DNA of 64,000 bases from Mycobacteroides salmoniphilum (GTDB lineage Bacteria; Actinomycetota; Actinomycetes; Mycobacteriales; Mycobacteriaceae). The notes beneath the pieces are model-generated. The model made no database searches. It was not told where the DNA came from and saw only the letters and a list, made by a program, of their open reading frames with translations. Positions 1 to 9,682 of this stretch are shown one piece after another. A program made the position numbers and the translations under genes. The stretch is taken from contig NZ_CP024633.1 of assembly GCF_004924335.1 (NCBI RefSeq), positions 4,030,001 to 4,094,000 on the forward strand. Reading direction: 5' to 3'. The number at the start of each line of letters is the position of its first letter. The first letter of the stretch is position 1.

Positions 1-1
1 T

Positions 2-103
2 GCCGTGCTGGCCGCACCCACCCTGGCGACGCGGGTCACCGCACTGAACGAGGCCGTCGACACCGTCAACGCGATGCTCGACTTCCGCGAGTCCGAACGC
101 TAG
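2..103 (+). CDS. C-terminal end of an unidentified protein (partial)
   Basis: An open frame enters from the left edge and stops at TAG 101-103, giving 33 residues that end in NAMLDFRESER. It converges with the next gene, 3 bp away. In M. tuberculosis the place before Rv3520c is held by Rv3519, so this could be its counterpart, but 33 residues are too few to name a family. Confidence 0.5.
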   Translation, partial: AVLAAPTLATRVTALNEAVDTVNAMLDFRESER

Positions 104-106
104 CTG

Positions 107-1138
107 CTACGTCAGCGCCGACAGTTGCTTGATGTGCTCGACGCTGCGGCAGCCGACCACCAGCATGGTGACCCCGGCGGCTTCCCACGCCTTGATCTGC
201 TCGCGCACCTCGGCCTCGGTTCCGACGATCGTGGTGTCGAGTACCAGCTCGTCCGGAATCGCTTCGGCCGCTTTGTCCTTGCGATTGGTGCGGAACAGCT
301 CGGTGACCTCGTCCACCACCTCGCCGTAACCCATGCGCCGATACACCTCGGCGTGGAAGTTCAGTTCCACCGCACCCATGCCTCCGATGTACAAGGCGGA
401 GAACGGCTTCAGCTGATCGAGCACCGAGCGGCGATCGTCGGTGACGATGACCTGTGCGGTGGCGGCAATCTCGAAATCCGCACGGCCACGCCGGGCACCG
501 GGACGTGCGAAGCCCTCATCGAGCCATTCGTTGTACATGTCGGCCAGTCGCGGCGCGTAGAACATGGGCAGCCAGCCGTCGGCGATCTCAGCGGTCAGCG
601 CGACGTTCTTCGGGCCCTCGGCCCCGAGAAAGATGGGGATATCAGAACGCAGCGGATGCACGATCGGCTTGAGGGGCTTGCCCAGCCCGGTGGCCTTATC
701 CCCGGTCAGCGGCAGCGGATAGTGGGGACCGTCGCTGCGCACGGGCGCCTCACGGGCCAGCACCTGCCTGATGATGTCGATGTATTCACGAGTCCGAGCT
801 AGGGGCTTGGGGAACGGCTGTCCGTACCAGCCCTCCACCACCTGGGGTCCCGATACGCCCAGCCCAAGGATGTGGCGGCCGCCGGAGAGGTGATCCAGGG
901 TCAGGGCCGCCATGGCGCACGCCGTCGGCGTTCGCGCCGAAAGCTGAATGACCGAGGTGCCCAGCCGGATACGACTGGTGTCCGATCCCCACCAGGCCAG
1001 CGGGGTGTACGCGTCGGAACCCCAGGCCTCGGCCGTGAAGACGGCATCGAATCCGCCCTCTTCGGCGGCGGCCACCAGTTCGGCCGCATTGTCCGGCGGA
1101 GAGGCCGACCAGTATCCCAGCTGCAATCCGAATTTCAT
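107..1138 (-). CDS. LLM-class F420-dependent oxidoreductase, Rv3520c-like
   Basis: A 343-residue luciferase-like (bacterial luciferase/F420 class) flavin oxidoreductase. The N-terminus MKFGLQLGYW, the FDAVFTAEAWGSDAYTPLAWWG segment region and RIRLGTSVIQ, HILGLGVSGPQVVEGW are typical of the TIM-barrel LLM fold that binds F420 or FMN. The start at 1138 is chosen because homologues begin MKFGLQ and a longer reading would run towards the KstR operator. It is divergent from the DUF35 gene and shares that operator, as Rv3520c/Rv3521 do in M. tuberculosis, so a role in steroid catabolism is likely. The substrate is unknown. Confidence 0.9.
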   Translation of the reverse strand: MKFGLQLGYWSASPPDNAAELVAAAEEGGFDAVFTAEAWGSDAYTPLAWWGSDTSRIRLGTSVIQLSARTPTACAMAALTLDHLSGGRHILGLGVSGPQVVEGWYGQPFPKPLARTREYIDIIRQVLAREAPVRSDGPHYPLPLTGDKATGLGKPLKPIVHPLRSDIPIFLGAEGPKNVALTAEIADGWLPMFYAPRLADMYNEWLDEGFARPGARRGRADFEIAATAQVIVTDDRRSVLDQLKPFSALYIGGMGAVELNFHAEVYRRMGYGEVVDEVTELFRTNRKDKAAEAIPDELVLDTTIVGTEAEVREQIKAWEAAGVTMLVVGCRSVEHIKQLSALT

Positions 1139-1192
1139 GGCCCGACTGTAACCGGCCGGATATGCCGCGACCACCACCCTTGCGAAAAAAAC

Positions 1193-1206
1193 TAGAACTT
1201 GTTCTA
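1193..1206. promoter_or_regulatory. KstR operator
   Basis: TAGAACTTGTTCTA is a perfect 14-bp palindrome fitting the KstR consensus TnnAACnnGTTnnA. It lies between the divergent Rv3520c-like and Rv3521-like genes, 10 bp before the GTG start of the latter, whose transcript may be leaderless. KstR is the TetR repressor of cholesterol catabolism, released by steroid CoA thioesters. Confidence 0.9.
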
Positions 1207-1215
1207 CTCGGGGGT

Positions 1216-2205
1216 GTGACAGTCAGCCAAAGCAGCACAACCGGGCAATTGCCCCTCCTGACGGCACCCCTCGAACTGTCTTTTGATTACACCCGTTCGG
1301 TGGGACCGACCCTCTCCAAGTTCTTCACCGCCCTACGCGATCGGCAGATTGTCGGCACCCGTGGCAGTGACGGCCGGGTTCACGTACCCGCGGCCGAGTA
1401 CGACCCGGTGACCTACGCGCCACTGAGCGATGTGGTGCCGGTGTCGAGCGTGGGCACGATCCAGTCCTGGTCGTGGCAGCAGGAGCCGCTGGAGGGCCAG
1501 CCGCTGGCCAAACCGTTCGCCTGGGCGCTCATCAAGCTCGACGGCGCGGACACCTCGCTGCTGCACGCTGTTGATGCGGGGGCCACGGGTTCCGCGGGAA
1601 TCGAGACCGGTGCCCGCGTGCACGCGGTGTGGGCCGACGAGACGGTCGGCGCGATCACCGATATCGCCTACTTCGCACTCGGGGATCGGCCGGTTGACGT
1701 GCCGGCCCCCGCACCGGATCAGGAGCCGGTGACCATGCAGGTCACTCCCATCCGGCTCGAAGTTCAGCACATCACCTCACCCGAAGAGAGTGCCTACCTG
1801 CGCGCACTGGCCGAGGGCAAGCTGCTCGGCGGCCGCACCGGCGCGGGCGGACGGGTCTACTTCCCTGCTCGGGGTGCCGATCCCCTGACCGGTGAGCCCA
1901 CCTCCGACCTGGTGCAAGTGGCCGACAAGGGCGTCGTCACCACCTTCGCGATCATCAACATCCCATTCCCCGGGCAGCGCATCAAGCCGCCGTACGTGGC
2001 CGCCTACGTACTGCTCGACGGTGCCGATATTCCGTTCCTGCACCTCGTCTACGACATCGACCCGGCGGATGTCCGCATGGGCATGCGGGTCGAGGCAGTG
2101 TGGAAACCCAAGGAGGAGTGGGGATACGGGATCGACAACATCCAGTACTTCCGCCCCACCGGTGAACCCGACGCCGACTACGAGACCTACAAGGACCGGA
2201 TCTGA
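1216..2205 (+). CDS. Tandem DUF35 OB-fold protein, Rv3521-like
   Basis: A 329-residue protein with two DUF35-type modules in a row: each has a KFF/YLRALxxGxLxGxR-like helix, a VHVPA or VYFPA strand, an OB-fold ending VHAVWAD or VEAVWKPKEEWGYGIDNIQYF. The CxxC zinc ribbons usual in DUF35 proteins are absent. DUF35 proteins pair with thiolase-like Ltp enzymes and bind acyl-CoA (ChsH2 with Ltp2 is the known steroid aldolase example), and here the next two genes are Ltp4 and Ltp3. The GTG start at 1216 is chosen since the KstR operator would otherwise be inside the gene. It overlaps ltp4 by 1 nt (TGATG). Confidence 0.85.
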   Translation: MTVSQSSTTGQLPLLTAPLELSFDYTRSVGPTLSKFFTALRDRQIVGTRGSDGRVHVPAAEYDPVTYAPLSDVVPVSSVGTIQSWSWQQEPLEGQPLAKPFAWALIKLDGADTSLLHAVDAGATGSAGIETGARVHAVWADETVGAITDIAYFALGDRPVDVPAPAPDQEPVTMQVTPIRLEVQHITSPEESAYLRALAEGKLLGGRTGAGGRVYFPARGADPLTGEPTSDLVQVADKGVVTTFAIINIPFPGQRIKPPYVAAYVLLDGADIPFLHLVYDIDPADVRMGMRVEAVWKPKEEWGYGIDNIQYFRPTGEPDADYETYKDRI

Positions 2206-3272
2206 TGAGTTCCGCTGCCCCCGCAGTAGCAGTTGTGGGCTTCGCCCATTCCCCTCACGTTCGCAGTACCGAGGCCACCACCAACGGTGTCGAGATGCTG
2301 GTGCCCTGTTTCCGGCAGATCTACGCCGACCTCGGAATCAGCAAGTCGGATATCGGTTTCTGGTGCTCCGGGTCGTCCGACTATCTGGCCGGGCGTGCCT
2401 TCTCGTTCATCTCGGCGATCGACTCGATCGGTGCGGTACCGCCGATCAACGAGTCTCATGTGGAAATGGACGCGGCGTGGGCGCTGTACGAGGCCTACAT
2501 CAAGATCCTCACCGGACAGGTCGAGACCGCGCTCGTCTATGGATTCGGGAAGTCCTCCGCCGGCACTCTGCGCAGAGTCCTTGCCCTGCAAACTGATCCG
2601 TACACCGTTGCGCCGCTGTGGCCCGATTCGGTGTCCATGGCCGCACTGCAGGCGCGCCTCGGCCTGGATTCGGGCAAGTGGACCAAGGAGCAGATGGCAC
2701 AGGTTGCCCTCGACGCCTTCGGCCGCGCTGCGCGGGTGGACTCCGAGGCCGCGGCATCGAGCATCGACGAGCTGCTGGCGCGAGAATATTTCGCCGATCC
2801 GCTACACAAACACGACATCGCGCCGATCTCCGATGGCGCTTCGATCATGGTGTTGGCCTCTGCGGACCGTGCCCGCGAGCTGCGCGAAAACCCCGCGTGG
2901 ATCACCGGATTCGAGCATCGCATCGAGACACCGATACTCGGCGCCCGTGACCTCACGACCTCTCCGTCAACAGCCGCGTCGGCGGCCGCCGCGACCGGCG
3001 GCGATACCGGGTCGATCGAGGTGGCCGAGTTGTACGCCCCGTTCAGTCATCAGCAGCTGATCCTCGCCGAGGCCATCGGCCTCAAGGACTCCACAACCGT
3101 CAACCCCTCGGGTGGCGCGCTGGTGGCCAACCCGATGTTCTCGGCCGGGTTGGAGCGGATTGGCTTTGCCGCACAACATATCTGGAATGGTTCGGCACAG
3201 CGCGTGCTGGCTCACGCGACCAGCGGGCCAGTACTTCAGCAGAACCTGGTCGCTGTGCTGGAGGGTAAGTAA
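2205..3272 (+). CDS. ltp4: Thiolase-like lipid transfer protein Ltp4
   Basis: A 355-residue SCP2-thiolase-like protein corresponding to Rv3522. The segments EMDAAWALYEAYIKILTGQ, ISDGASIMVLAS and VNPSGGALVANPM are thiolase-fold landmarks; the usual catalytic HG pair near the C-terminus is replaced by HATSG. Ltp3 and Ltp4 have been linked in Rhodococcus to removal of C24-branched sterol side chains, probably as an aldol lyase with a DUF35 partner. Coupling to the DUF35 gene before it and Ltp3 after it (2-bp gap) supports a three-protein complex acting on steroid-side-chain CoA esters. Confidence 0.88.
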   Translation: MSSAAPAVAVVGFAHSPHVRSTEATTNGVEMLVPCFRQIYADLGISKSDIGFWCSGSSDYLAGRAFSFISAIDSIGAVPPINESHVEMDAAWALYEAYIKILTGQVETALVYGFGKSSAGTLRRVLALQTDPYTVAPLWPDSVSMAALQARLGLDSGKWTKEQMAQVALDAFGRAARVDSEAAASSIDELLAREYFADPLHKHDIAPISDGASIMVLASADRARELRENPAWITGFEHRIETPILGARDLTTSPSTAASAAAATGGDTGSIEVAELYAPFSHQQLILAEAIGLKDSTTVNPSGGALVANPMFSAGLERIGFAAQHIWNGSAQRVLAHATSGPVLQQNLVAVLEGK

Positions 3273-3274
3273 TC

Positions 3275-4467
<1,193 letters not shown>

Positions 4468-4471
<4 letters not shown>

Positions 4472-4869
4472 GCCTCGCAGATGGAGCGGGCAAGCGGTCC
4501 CGCGCAGCCGTCGACGCCCGCGACAAGCAGGCCTGGGTCGACAACTTCGCCGAGGACGGCGTGGTGCAGGATCCAGTGGGTCCATCCCCCTTCGATCCCG
4601 AGGGCAAGGGTCATCGCGGCAAGGAGGCCATTTCGGCCTTCTGGGACAACATCATCGCGCCCACCGAGAAGCTGGATTTCATCTTCGATGCCACCTATGA
4701 CTGCGGCACCCATCAGGCCAACGTCGGCCGGATCGTCACCACGATGAACGGCTACCAGATGACGGCCGAGGGCGTGTTCACCTACGAGGCCAACGACGAG
4801 GGCAAGCTCGTCGTGTTGCGCGCCTATTGGGAATTCGACAAGGTCGCCGGGACCGCACGCAAGATCTAA
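4468..4869 (+). CDS. NTF2/SnoaL-like protein
   Basis: A 133-residue cone-shaped NTF2-like (SnoaL, ketosteroid isomerase fold) protein: a helical start with DARDKQAWVDNFAEDGVVQDPVG, then a small sheet ending LRAYWEFDKVAGTARKI. The DNFAED/VQDPVG turn is the family signature. Translation is coupled to ltp3 by an ATGA overlap, so it belongs to the steroid operon. It may bind or isomerise a steroid intermediate, but no catalytic residue set can be assigned with confidence. Confidence 0.8.
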
Positions 4870-4882
4870 CTCCGCCGGACAC

Positions 4883-4924
4883 ACGTCAAGGCCCCCGCGC
4901 CCGCAGCGACGGAGGCCTTGACGT
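4883..4924. terminator. Bidirectional stem-loop terminator
   Basis: ACGTCAAGGCC (4883-4893) pairs with GGCCTTGACGT (4914-4924). It sits between the convergent ends of the NTF2-like gene and fprA, and can end transcription from both sides. Confidence 0.75.
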
Positions 4925-4931
4925 CTTCGCG

Positions 4932-6278
4932 CTAAGAGGCCTGGCGCCCGGCGCTGATCATCTCCTCGCGCGGTACCACTTTGATGCGTTCGCGACCCTG
5001 TTCCTCACCGAGGGCTACCTCGTGAGCATCGAGCCGTTCCCACTCCTCCCAGGTGGTGTAGTCAATCCCGCTTCCCCGCAGATGCGCGAAAATCGCATCG
5101 GGGTCGGAGATTTCGGCGGGTTGAATACCCGGGAGGTCTGCAAGAAGGCTGGCAATCGTCTCGGCGGCATCGGATTTGGTGTGTCCGATCAATCCCACGG
5201 GTCCGCGCTTGACCCATCCCGTGACGTAGGTCGATTCGACCGGAATTCCGTCGATATCGAGCACCCGCCCGGCATCGTGCGGGACGACCCCGGCGTGGTG
5301 GTCGAACGGCAGATCCGCCAGGTGTGAGGAGATGTACCCGACTGCGCGATAGACCGCCTGCACCGGCCAGTCAGTGTATTCCCCTGTACCCCTGACAGTT
5401 CCGTCGCCGATGAGCTCGGTGCGCTCGGTGCGCAGGGCCTCCACCCGGTCGATTCCCAGCACCGCCGCGGGTGCCTGGCACAGGTGGATGTGAATGCGAT
5501 GCGGGGCGCCGGTGGGCTCCTGATCCAGGTACTTCATCATGGTGTCGACGACGAGTTTGGTGGCCTTACTGGAATTGATGGCCTGCTGGCTTCCCTCGTC
5601 GATCTCAAACCCCTCCGGATGCACGATGACGTCCACACTCGGCGAGTGCGACAGCTCGCGAAACTCCATGGGGCTGAACTTGATCTGAGCCGGACCGCGC
5701 CGCGCGAAGACATGCACATCGGTCGCCTGGTTGAGGGCCAGGCCCTGATAGACGTTGGCGGGAATCTCGGTGCCGAGCTGTTCATCGGCGGGTTTGGCCA
5801 GCATGCGCGCGATATCCAGGGCCACATTTCCGACACCCAGCACGGCGACGCTCTTGGCGTTCAGCGGCCAGTCCCGTGGAACATCGGGATGACCGTCGTA
5901 CCACGAGACAAAGTCAGCGGCGCCGTAGCTTTCCGGAAGATCGATACCGGGGATCTCAAGCTCACGATCGGCGCGCGCACCGGTCGAGAAGATCACCGCG
6001 TCATAGAAGCGCCGCAGATCCGAGAGCTTGATGTCGGTGCCGTAGTGGACGTTGCCGATGAACCGAATCTCGTCACGTGCGAGCACCCGGCGCAGCGCCT
6101 TGATGATCTCCTTGATGCGGGGATGATCGGGAGCCACGCCGTAGCGCACCAGGCCATAGGGCGCGGGCAGCCGATCGAACACGTCGACCTGGGCCTGCTC
6201 ATACTCCTTGGTGAGGATGTCGGCGGCGTAGATACCGGCTGGACCAGCGCCGATAACCGCGACTCGGATCTTCCTCAT
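4932..6278 (-). CDS. fprA: NADPH-ferredoxin reductase FprA
   Basis: A 448-residue adrenodoxin-reductase-type flavoprotein. GAGPAGIYAADIL is the FAD-binding motif, VRYGVAPDHP the conserved loop following it, and VLGVGNVALDIARML the NADP-binding motif; the C-terminus has GWVKRGPVGLIGHTKSDA. FprA (Rv3106 family) passes electrons from NADPH to ferredoxins, which in turn serve cytochromes P450 and Rieske oxygenases such as KshA coded nearby. The start MRKIRVAV at 6278 has GGGGA just before it and is 27 bp from an IdeR-type box, so expression is probably iron-regulated. Confidence 0.92.
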   Translation of the reverse strand: MRKIRVAVIGAGPAGIYAADILTKEYEQAQVDVFDRLPAPYGLVRYGVAPDHPRIKEIIKALRRVLARDEIRFIGNVHYGTDIKLSDLRRFYDAVIFSTGARADRELEIPGIDLPESYGAADFVSWYDGHPDVPRDWPLNAKSVAVLGVGNVALDIARMLAKPADEQLGTEIPANVYQGLALNQATDVHVFARRGPAQIKFSPMEFRELSHSPSVDVIVHPEGFEIDEGSQQAINSSKATKLVVDTMMKYLDQEPTGAPHRIHIHLCQAPAAVLGIDRVEALRTERTELIGDGTVRGTGEYTDWPVQAVYRAVGYISSHLADLPFDHHAGVVPHDAGRVLDIDGIPVESTYVTGWVKRGPVGLIGHTKSDAAETIASLLADLPGIQPAEISDPDAIFAHLRGSGIDYTTWEEWERLDAHEVALGEEQGRERIKVVPREEMISAGRQAS

Positions 6279-6304
6279 GCCATCCCCTTTGATTCGGACA
6301 TCGA

Positions 6305-6323
6305 TTAGGTAAGGCAAGCCTAA
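6305..6323. promoter_or_regulatory. IdeR iron box upstream of fprA
   Basis: TTAGGTAAGGCAAGCCTAA matches the IdeR/DtxR consensus TTAGGTTAGGCTAACCTAA at 16 of 19 positions. It lies 27 bp before the fprA start, where it could repress the gene under iron sufficiency. Confidence 0.8.
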
Positions 6324-6342
6324 AAAGGATTCCGAAGAGAGT

Positions 6343-6356
6343 GGGACGTACGTCCC
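6343..6356. promoter_or_regulatory. 14-bp palindrome, possible operator
   Basis: GGGACGTACGTCCC is a perfect palindrome in the divergent promoter region between fprA and the nitroreductase-like gene. The binding protein is not known. Confidence 0.45.
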
Positions 6357-6400
6357 GAGATCCCGGTCACACTCCGATCGGATCTCAGTAACCTGATCAC

Positions 6401-6889
6401 GTGGTCATCGTGTTGATCGTCGTCGCTGTTGTCCTCGTGGTGCCCCTTGCCCTGTTCGCCCTGCTCGTAGCGGGCATCCGTCTGCAGATCCGCCCGATTC
6501 TCAACGCAATCCGCCGGTTCAATCGCGCCGTAACCAACCCGAAGGTCATGTCTGCCGCCGGAACCGATGCCACCTCCACTGCCGTCATCCGGCACAACGG
6601 CAGGCGCAGCGGCCAGGCCTACGAAACGCCGGTGGAAGCCTTCGACGCCGTGGACGGCACTGTGCTGATCCTTCTGCCTTATGGGCAGTCGGCCGATTGG
6701 GTGCGCAATGTGACCACCCAGGGCGGAGCCGAGTTACTCCGGGCAGGCGAGCGGCTCGCACTGGCCAATCCGCGGGTGGTCCCCACCGCGCAGGTGCGAT
6801 CGCAGCTCCCGGCCAAGGAACTGCGGATGCTGCGGGTGTTCAATGTGCCCGAATGCCTGCAGCTGACTAAGACGCCGGGGCCGGCGTAG
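6401..6889 (+). CDS. Deazaflavin-dependent nitroreductase family protein
   Basis: A 162-residue member of the F420-dependent (DUF385/Ddn-like) split-beta-barrel family. The central part GRRSGQAYETPVEAF, ILLPYGQSADWVRNVTTQGG is the family signature, where W-V-R-N near residue 103 binds the cofactor. The first ~27 residues are a strongly hydrophobic helix (VIVLIVVAVVLVVPLALFAL), so the protein is probably membrane-attached. It starts at GTG 6401 and is divergent from fprA. The substrate is unknown. Confidence 0.85.
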   Translation: MVIVLIVVAVVLVVPLALFALLVAGIRLQIRPILNAIRRFNRAVTNPKVMSAAGTDATSTAVIRHNGRRSGQAYETPVEAFDAVDGTVLILLPYGQSADWVRNVTTQGGAELLRAGERLALANPRVVPTAQVRSQLPAKELRMLRVFNVPECLQLTKTPGPA

Positions 6890-6895
6890 CGGCTG

Positions 6896-7417
6896 TTACG
6901 TGTCCAAACCGGCCAGATAACGCGTTCCCAGCGCCTGGTACGCGGCGGGAACACCCTTGGTCAGGAACTCCGCCGCAGTGCCCGCGACGGGCCCCTTGAC
7001 CTTGGCGGGCGACCCCATGACCAGCACGTCCTCGGGGATCTGCGTGCCGCCCAGCACCAACGAACCCGCGGCCACCATGCTGCGCGAGCCGATGGAGGCG
7101 CCGTCGAGCACCGTCGCGTGATTTCCGATCAGGGCGCCGTCACCCACCGTGCAGCTGTGCACCAGACACATATGAGCCACTGTCGCGCCTTCACCGATAT
7201 CTACCGGCATCCCCGGGTCGCTGTGCAGCACTGACCCGTCCTGAATGTTGGCCCCCGCCCGGATCACAATCGGCGCGTAATCGGCGCGGATGACCGTGTT
7301 GAACCAGATCGAAGCACCGGCTTCCACCGTGACATCTCCGATGAGACAGGCGGTCGGCGCGACAAACGCCTCCGGGTGGACGCTCGGGCTTTTTCCGTCG
7401 AGTGAGTACAAAGGCAT
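6896..7417 (-). CDS. Gamma-carbonic-anhydrase-like left-handed beta-helix protein, Rv3525c-like
   Basis: A 173-residue left-handed beta-helix (hexapeptide repeat) protein of the gamma carbonic anhydrase group. Hexapeptide runs such as VTVEAGASIWFNTVIRAD and GDGALIGNHATVLDGA are clear, and the metal histidines occur as VLHSD, AHMCLVHSC and IGNHAT. It matches Rv3525c in size and in its place next to kshA (Rv3526). The start MPLYSLDG at 7417 leaves a 141-bp divergent region with a KstR site. Whether it has hydratase activity cannot be told. Confidence 0.88.
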   Translation of the reverse strand: MPLYSLDGKSPSVHPEAFVAPTACLIGDVTVEAGASIWFNTVIRADYAPIVIRAGANIQDGSVLHSDPGMPVDIGEGATVAHMCLVHSCTVGDGALIGNHATVLDGASIGSRSMVAAGSLVLGGTQIPEDVLVMGSPAKVKGPVAGTAAEFLTKGVPAAYQALGTRYLAGLDT

Positions 7418-7489
7418 GCGCAGACACTAGCCAAAGCCACTATTTCCGCTTGTGGCAGGCATATTTCTTGCGCTTCGGGGGCGCAAAAC

Positions 7490-7503
7490 TGTAACATGTT
7501 CTA
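7490..7503. promoter_or_regulatory. KstR operator upstream of kshA
   Basis: TGTAACATGTTCTA fits TnnAACnnGTTnnA exactly. It lies 55 bp before the kshA start and 72 bp before the divergent Rv3525c-like gene, so KstR probably controls both. Confidence 0.88.
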
Positions 7504-7558
7504 GTTGAAGATGGTCGCCACAGCGACCAGCATCGAAACACTTGGAGGCAGCCCCGCC

Positions 7559-8758
7559 ATGAGCACAGATACCGCAGGAATCGGCGTTCGCGAGATTGAC
7601 GTCGGCGAACTTCCCACGCGCTATGCCCGTGGTTGGCACTGCCTCGGCGTCGCGGAGTCGTTCCGGGACGGGGAGCCGCACTCCATCGACGCGTTCGGCA
7701 CCAAGCTGGTCGTCTTCGCCGATACCCAGGGCAATATCAAGGTGCTCGACGGCTACTGCCGCCACATGGGAGGCGACCTGTCCCAGGGAACCGTCAAGGG
7801 CGACAACGTCGCCTGCCCGTTCCACGATTGGCGCTGGGGCGGTGACGGCAAGTGCAAGCTTGTTCCTTACGCCAAACGCACCCCCAAGCTGGCCCGTACC
7901 CGCAGCTGGACCACCGACGTGAAAAGCGGTCTGCTGTTCGTCTGGCATGACGCCGAGGGCAACGGTCCGACGGATGACGTTGAGATTCCGGAAGTTCCGG
8001 AGTTCGCCGATGACGGCTGGACCACCTGGGACTGGAACACCATCGTCATCGAGGGTTCCAACTGCCGCGAAATCGTGGACAACGTCACCGATATGGCGCA
8101 CTTCTACTACATCCACTTCGGATTCCCGACGTTCTTCAAGAACGTCTTCGAGGGCCACATCGCCTCGCAGTACCTGCGTACCGTCGGTCGTCCCGACGTG
8201 CAACTGGGCGGTTCCTCGCAGTACACCGGCGAGCAGATCCTGGATTCGGAGGCCTCGTACTTCGGGCCGTCCTTCATGATCAACTGGCTGCACAACAACT
8301 ATGGCGGCTACAAGGCCGAGTCGATCCTGATCAACTGCCACTACCCCATCGACCAGAACTCGTTTGTGCTGCAGTATGGCGTCATGGTCCAGAAGCCCGA
8401 GGGCATGGACGAGAAGATGACCGGGAAGCTCTCGCGCGCCATGACCAAGGGTGTGGGACAAGGCTTCCTGCAGGACGTCGAGATCTGGAAGAACAAGACC
8501 CGCATCGACAACCCGCTGCTGGTCGAGGAGGACGGCGCCGTCTATCAGATGCGCCGCTGGTACTCGCAGTTCTACGTCAACAAGGCCGACGTCACGGCGG
8601 AGATGACGGACCGCTTCGAGCTCGAGATCGACACCACCAAGGCCAACGAGTTCTGGCACGGTGAGGTCGACGAGAACCTGAAGCGCCAAGCGGACGAAAA
8701 GGCTTCCGCAGAATCTCAAGCCGAGACCGAAGCTCCCGCCGAGGCGACGCAAAGCTAG
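7559..8758 (+). CDS. kshA: 3-ketosteroid 9-alpha-hydroxylase, oxygenase subunit KshA
   Basis: A 399-residue Rieske non-haem iron oxygenase that hydroxylates C9 of the steroid nucleus and, with KstD, opens ring B. Rieske ligands are in GYCRHMGG and ACPFHDW; the mononuclear iron site is in NVTDMAHFYYIHFG (Asp-His-His). The start MSTDTAGIGVREIDVG at 7559, after GGAGG, agrees with Rv3526; an upstream in-frame start would run into the KstR site region. The C-terminal 25 residues are an acidic Ala/Glu tail. It needs the reductase KshB, which is not in the window. Confidence 0.96.
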   Translation: MSTDTAGIGVREIDVGELPTRYARGWHCLGVAESFRDGEPHSIDAFGTKLVVFADTQGNIKVLDGYCRHMGGDLSQGTVKGDNVACPFHDWRWGGDGKCKLVPYAKRTPKLARTRSWTTDVKSGLLFVWHDAEGNGPTDDVEIPEVPEFADDGWTTWDWNTIVIEGSNCREIVDNVTDMAHFYYIHFGFPTFFKNVFEGHIASQYLRTVGRPDVQLGGSSQYTGEQILDSEASYFGPSFMINWLHNNYGGYKAESILINCHYPIDQNSFVLQYGVMVQKPEGMDEKMTGKLSRAMTKGVGQGFLQDVEIWKNKTRIDNPLLVEEDGAVYQMRRWYSQFYVNKADVTAEMTDRFELEIDTTKANEFWHGEVDENLKRQADEKASAESQAETEAPAEATQS

Positions 8759-8762
8759 TGCT

Positions 8763-9248
8763 ATGACCGAAGTTTCAGAATCGACTGAGGCCAACACCAG
8801 CCCTCCCAGCGTGGAGGAGCTGGCTCAGTCGATGCTGGCACTGCATGGCGCCCACGGGGAAGACGATCACGATCATCCATCGACGGGGCGCCCGAACGGC
8901 CACTGGTCGAAGGCGCCGGCATTCGAACACGAACCGGATCGGGCCGCGCAGCTGCACGAGGCCACCGAGGGGGACAAGCAGCGGTATCTGACCTCCGGCC
9001 TACAGGAAGTCGACTGCCGGTTCTGTCATGGCTCGGTGATGGTCAAGAAACTCAGCATCAATCACACTGCTGTGCAATGGAATACCGCAGCGGCCGGGCG
9101 ATGTGCCTTTTTCGCGCAGATGCGTGAGGAGGGCACCAACACGGCTCGGGTGCGCGGATGCCCGCGTTTGTCCGACAGCATCGCGCATGCCGTCGCCGAG
9201 GGTTGTCTCGATCAGATCTGCACGGCCGCCCCTCCCGGGGACGGCTGA
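8763..9248 (+). CDS. Conserved Cys-rich protein, Rv3527-like
   Basis: A 161-residue protein 4 bp after kshA. The first 75 residues are acidic and His-rich; the C-terminal half holds CRFCHGSVMVKKLSINHT, then GRCAF, RGCPRL, EGCLD and ICTA, six cysteines that could bind a metal or iron-sulfur centre. It matches Rv3527 in position and type. Function is not established; given its coupling to kshA it may act in electron transfer or KshA maturation, which is only inference. Confidence 0.8.
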   Translation: MTEVSESTEANTSPPSVEELAQSMLALHGAHGEDDHDHPSTGRPNGHWSKAPAFEHEPDRAAQLHEATEGDKQRYLTSGLQEVDCRFCHGSVMVKKLSINHTAVQWNTAAAGRCAFFAQMREEGTNTARVRGCPRLSDSIAHAVAEGCLDQICTAAPPGDG

Positions 9249-9249
9249 C

Positions 9250-9681
9250 CTACAGCTCCAACAGCACGGTCACCGGACCGTCGTTGATCAGTTCGACCTG
9301 CATGTGCGCACCGAACACCCCCGCTTCCACGTGTGCGCCGAGGTTCCGCAGGGCCTCTGCGAACGCCGTCACGATAGGTTCGGCGACACCTCCGGGCGCC
9401 GCCGCGTTCCACGCCGGACGACGCCCCTTCTTTGTGTTGGCGTACAGCGTGAATTGACTGATGACCAGTATCGGGGCACCGAGATCGGCAGCGGACTTCT
9501 CGTCGTCGAGAATGCGCAATTGCCACAGTTTTTCCGCGAGCTGCGCGGCCTTGTCGCCATCGTCGTCGTGGGTGACACCCACCAGCGCCAGCAGACCCTG
9601 ACCTTCGGGGCGGATCGCGCCGACCACCGCCCCGTCCACGGACACCGACGCCGAGGCGACTCGCTGCACCAGAACACGCAC
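9250..9681 (-). CDS. dtd: D-aminoacyl-tRNA deacylase
   Basis: A 143-residue Dtd protein that hydrolyses D-aminoacyl-tRNAs. The N-terminus [17 protein letters not shown], the SQFTLYA motif and the C-terminal [11 protein letters not shown] (normally NxGPVT; here Asn-Asp) are the family hallmarks, and the length is normal. It is convergent with the Rv3527-like gene (1-bp gap) and 1 bp from the end of the frameshifted FAD gene, with which it may share a transcript. Confidence 0.95.
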   Translation of the reverse strand: MRVLVQRVASASVSVDGAVVGAIRPEGQGLLALVGVTHDDDGDKAAQLAEKLWQLRILDDEKSAADLGAPILVISQFTLYANTKKGRRPAWNAAAPGGVAEPIVTAFAEALRNLGAHVEAGVFGAHMQVELINDGPVTVLLEL

Positions 9682-9682
9682 G

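Noticed and set aside
1162..1215. Longer N-terminus for the DUF35 protein
   Set aside because: The extension contains the KstR operator and does not match the family start.
7427..8797. 456-codon minus-strand open frame opposite kshA
   Set aside because: kshA is certain from its Rieske and iron motifs; the antisense frame has no family features and reflects high GC.
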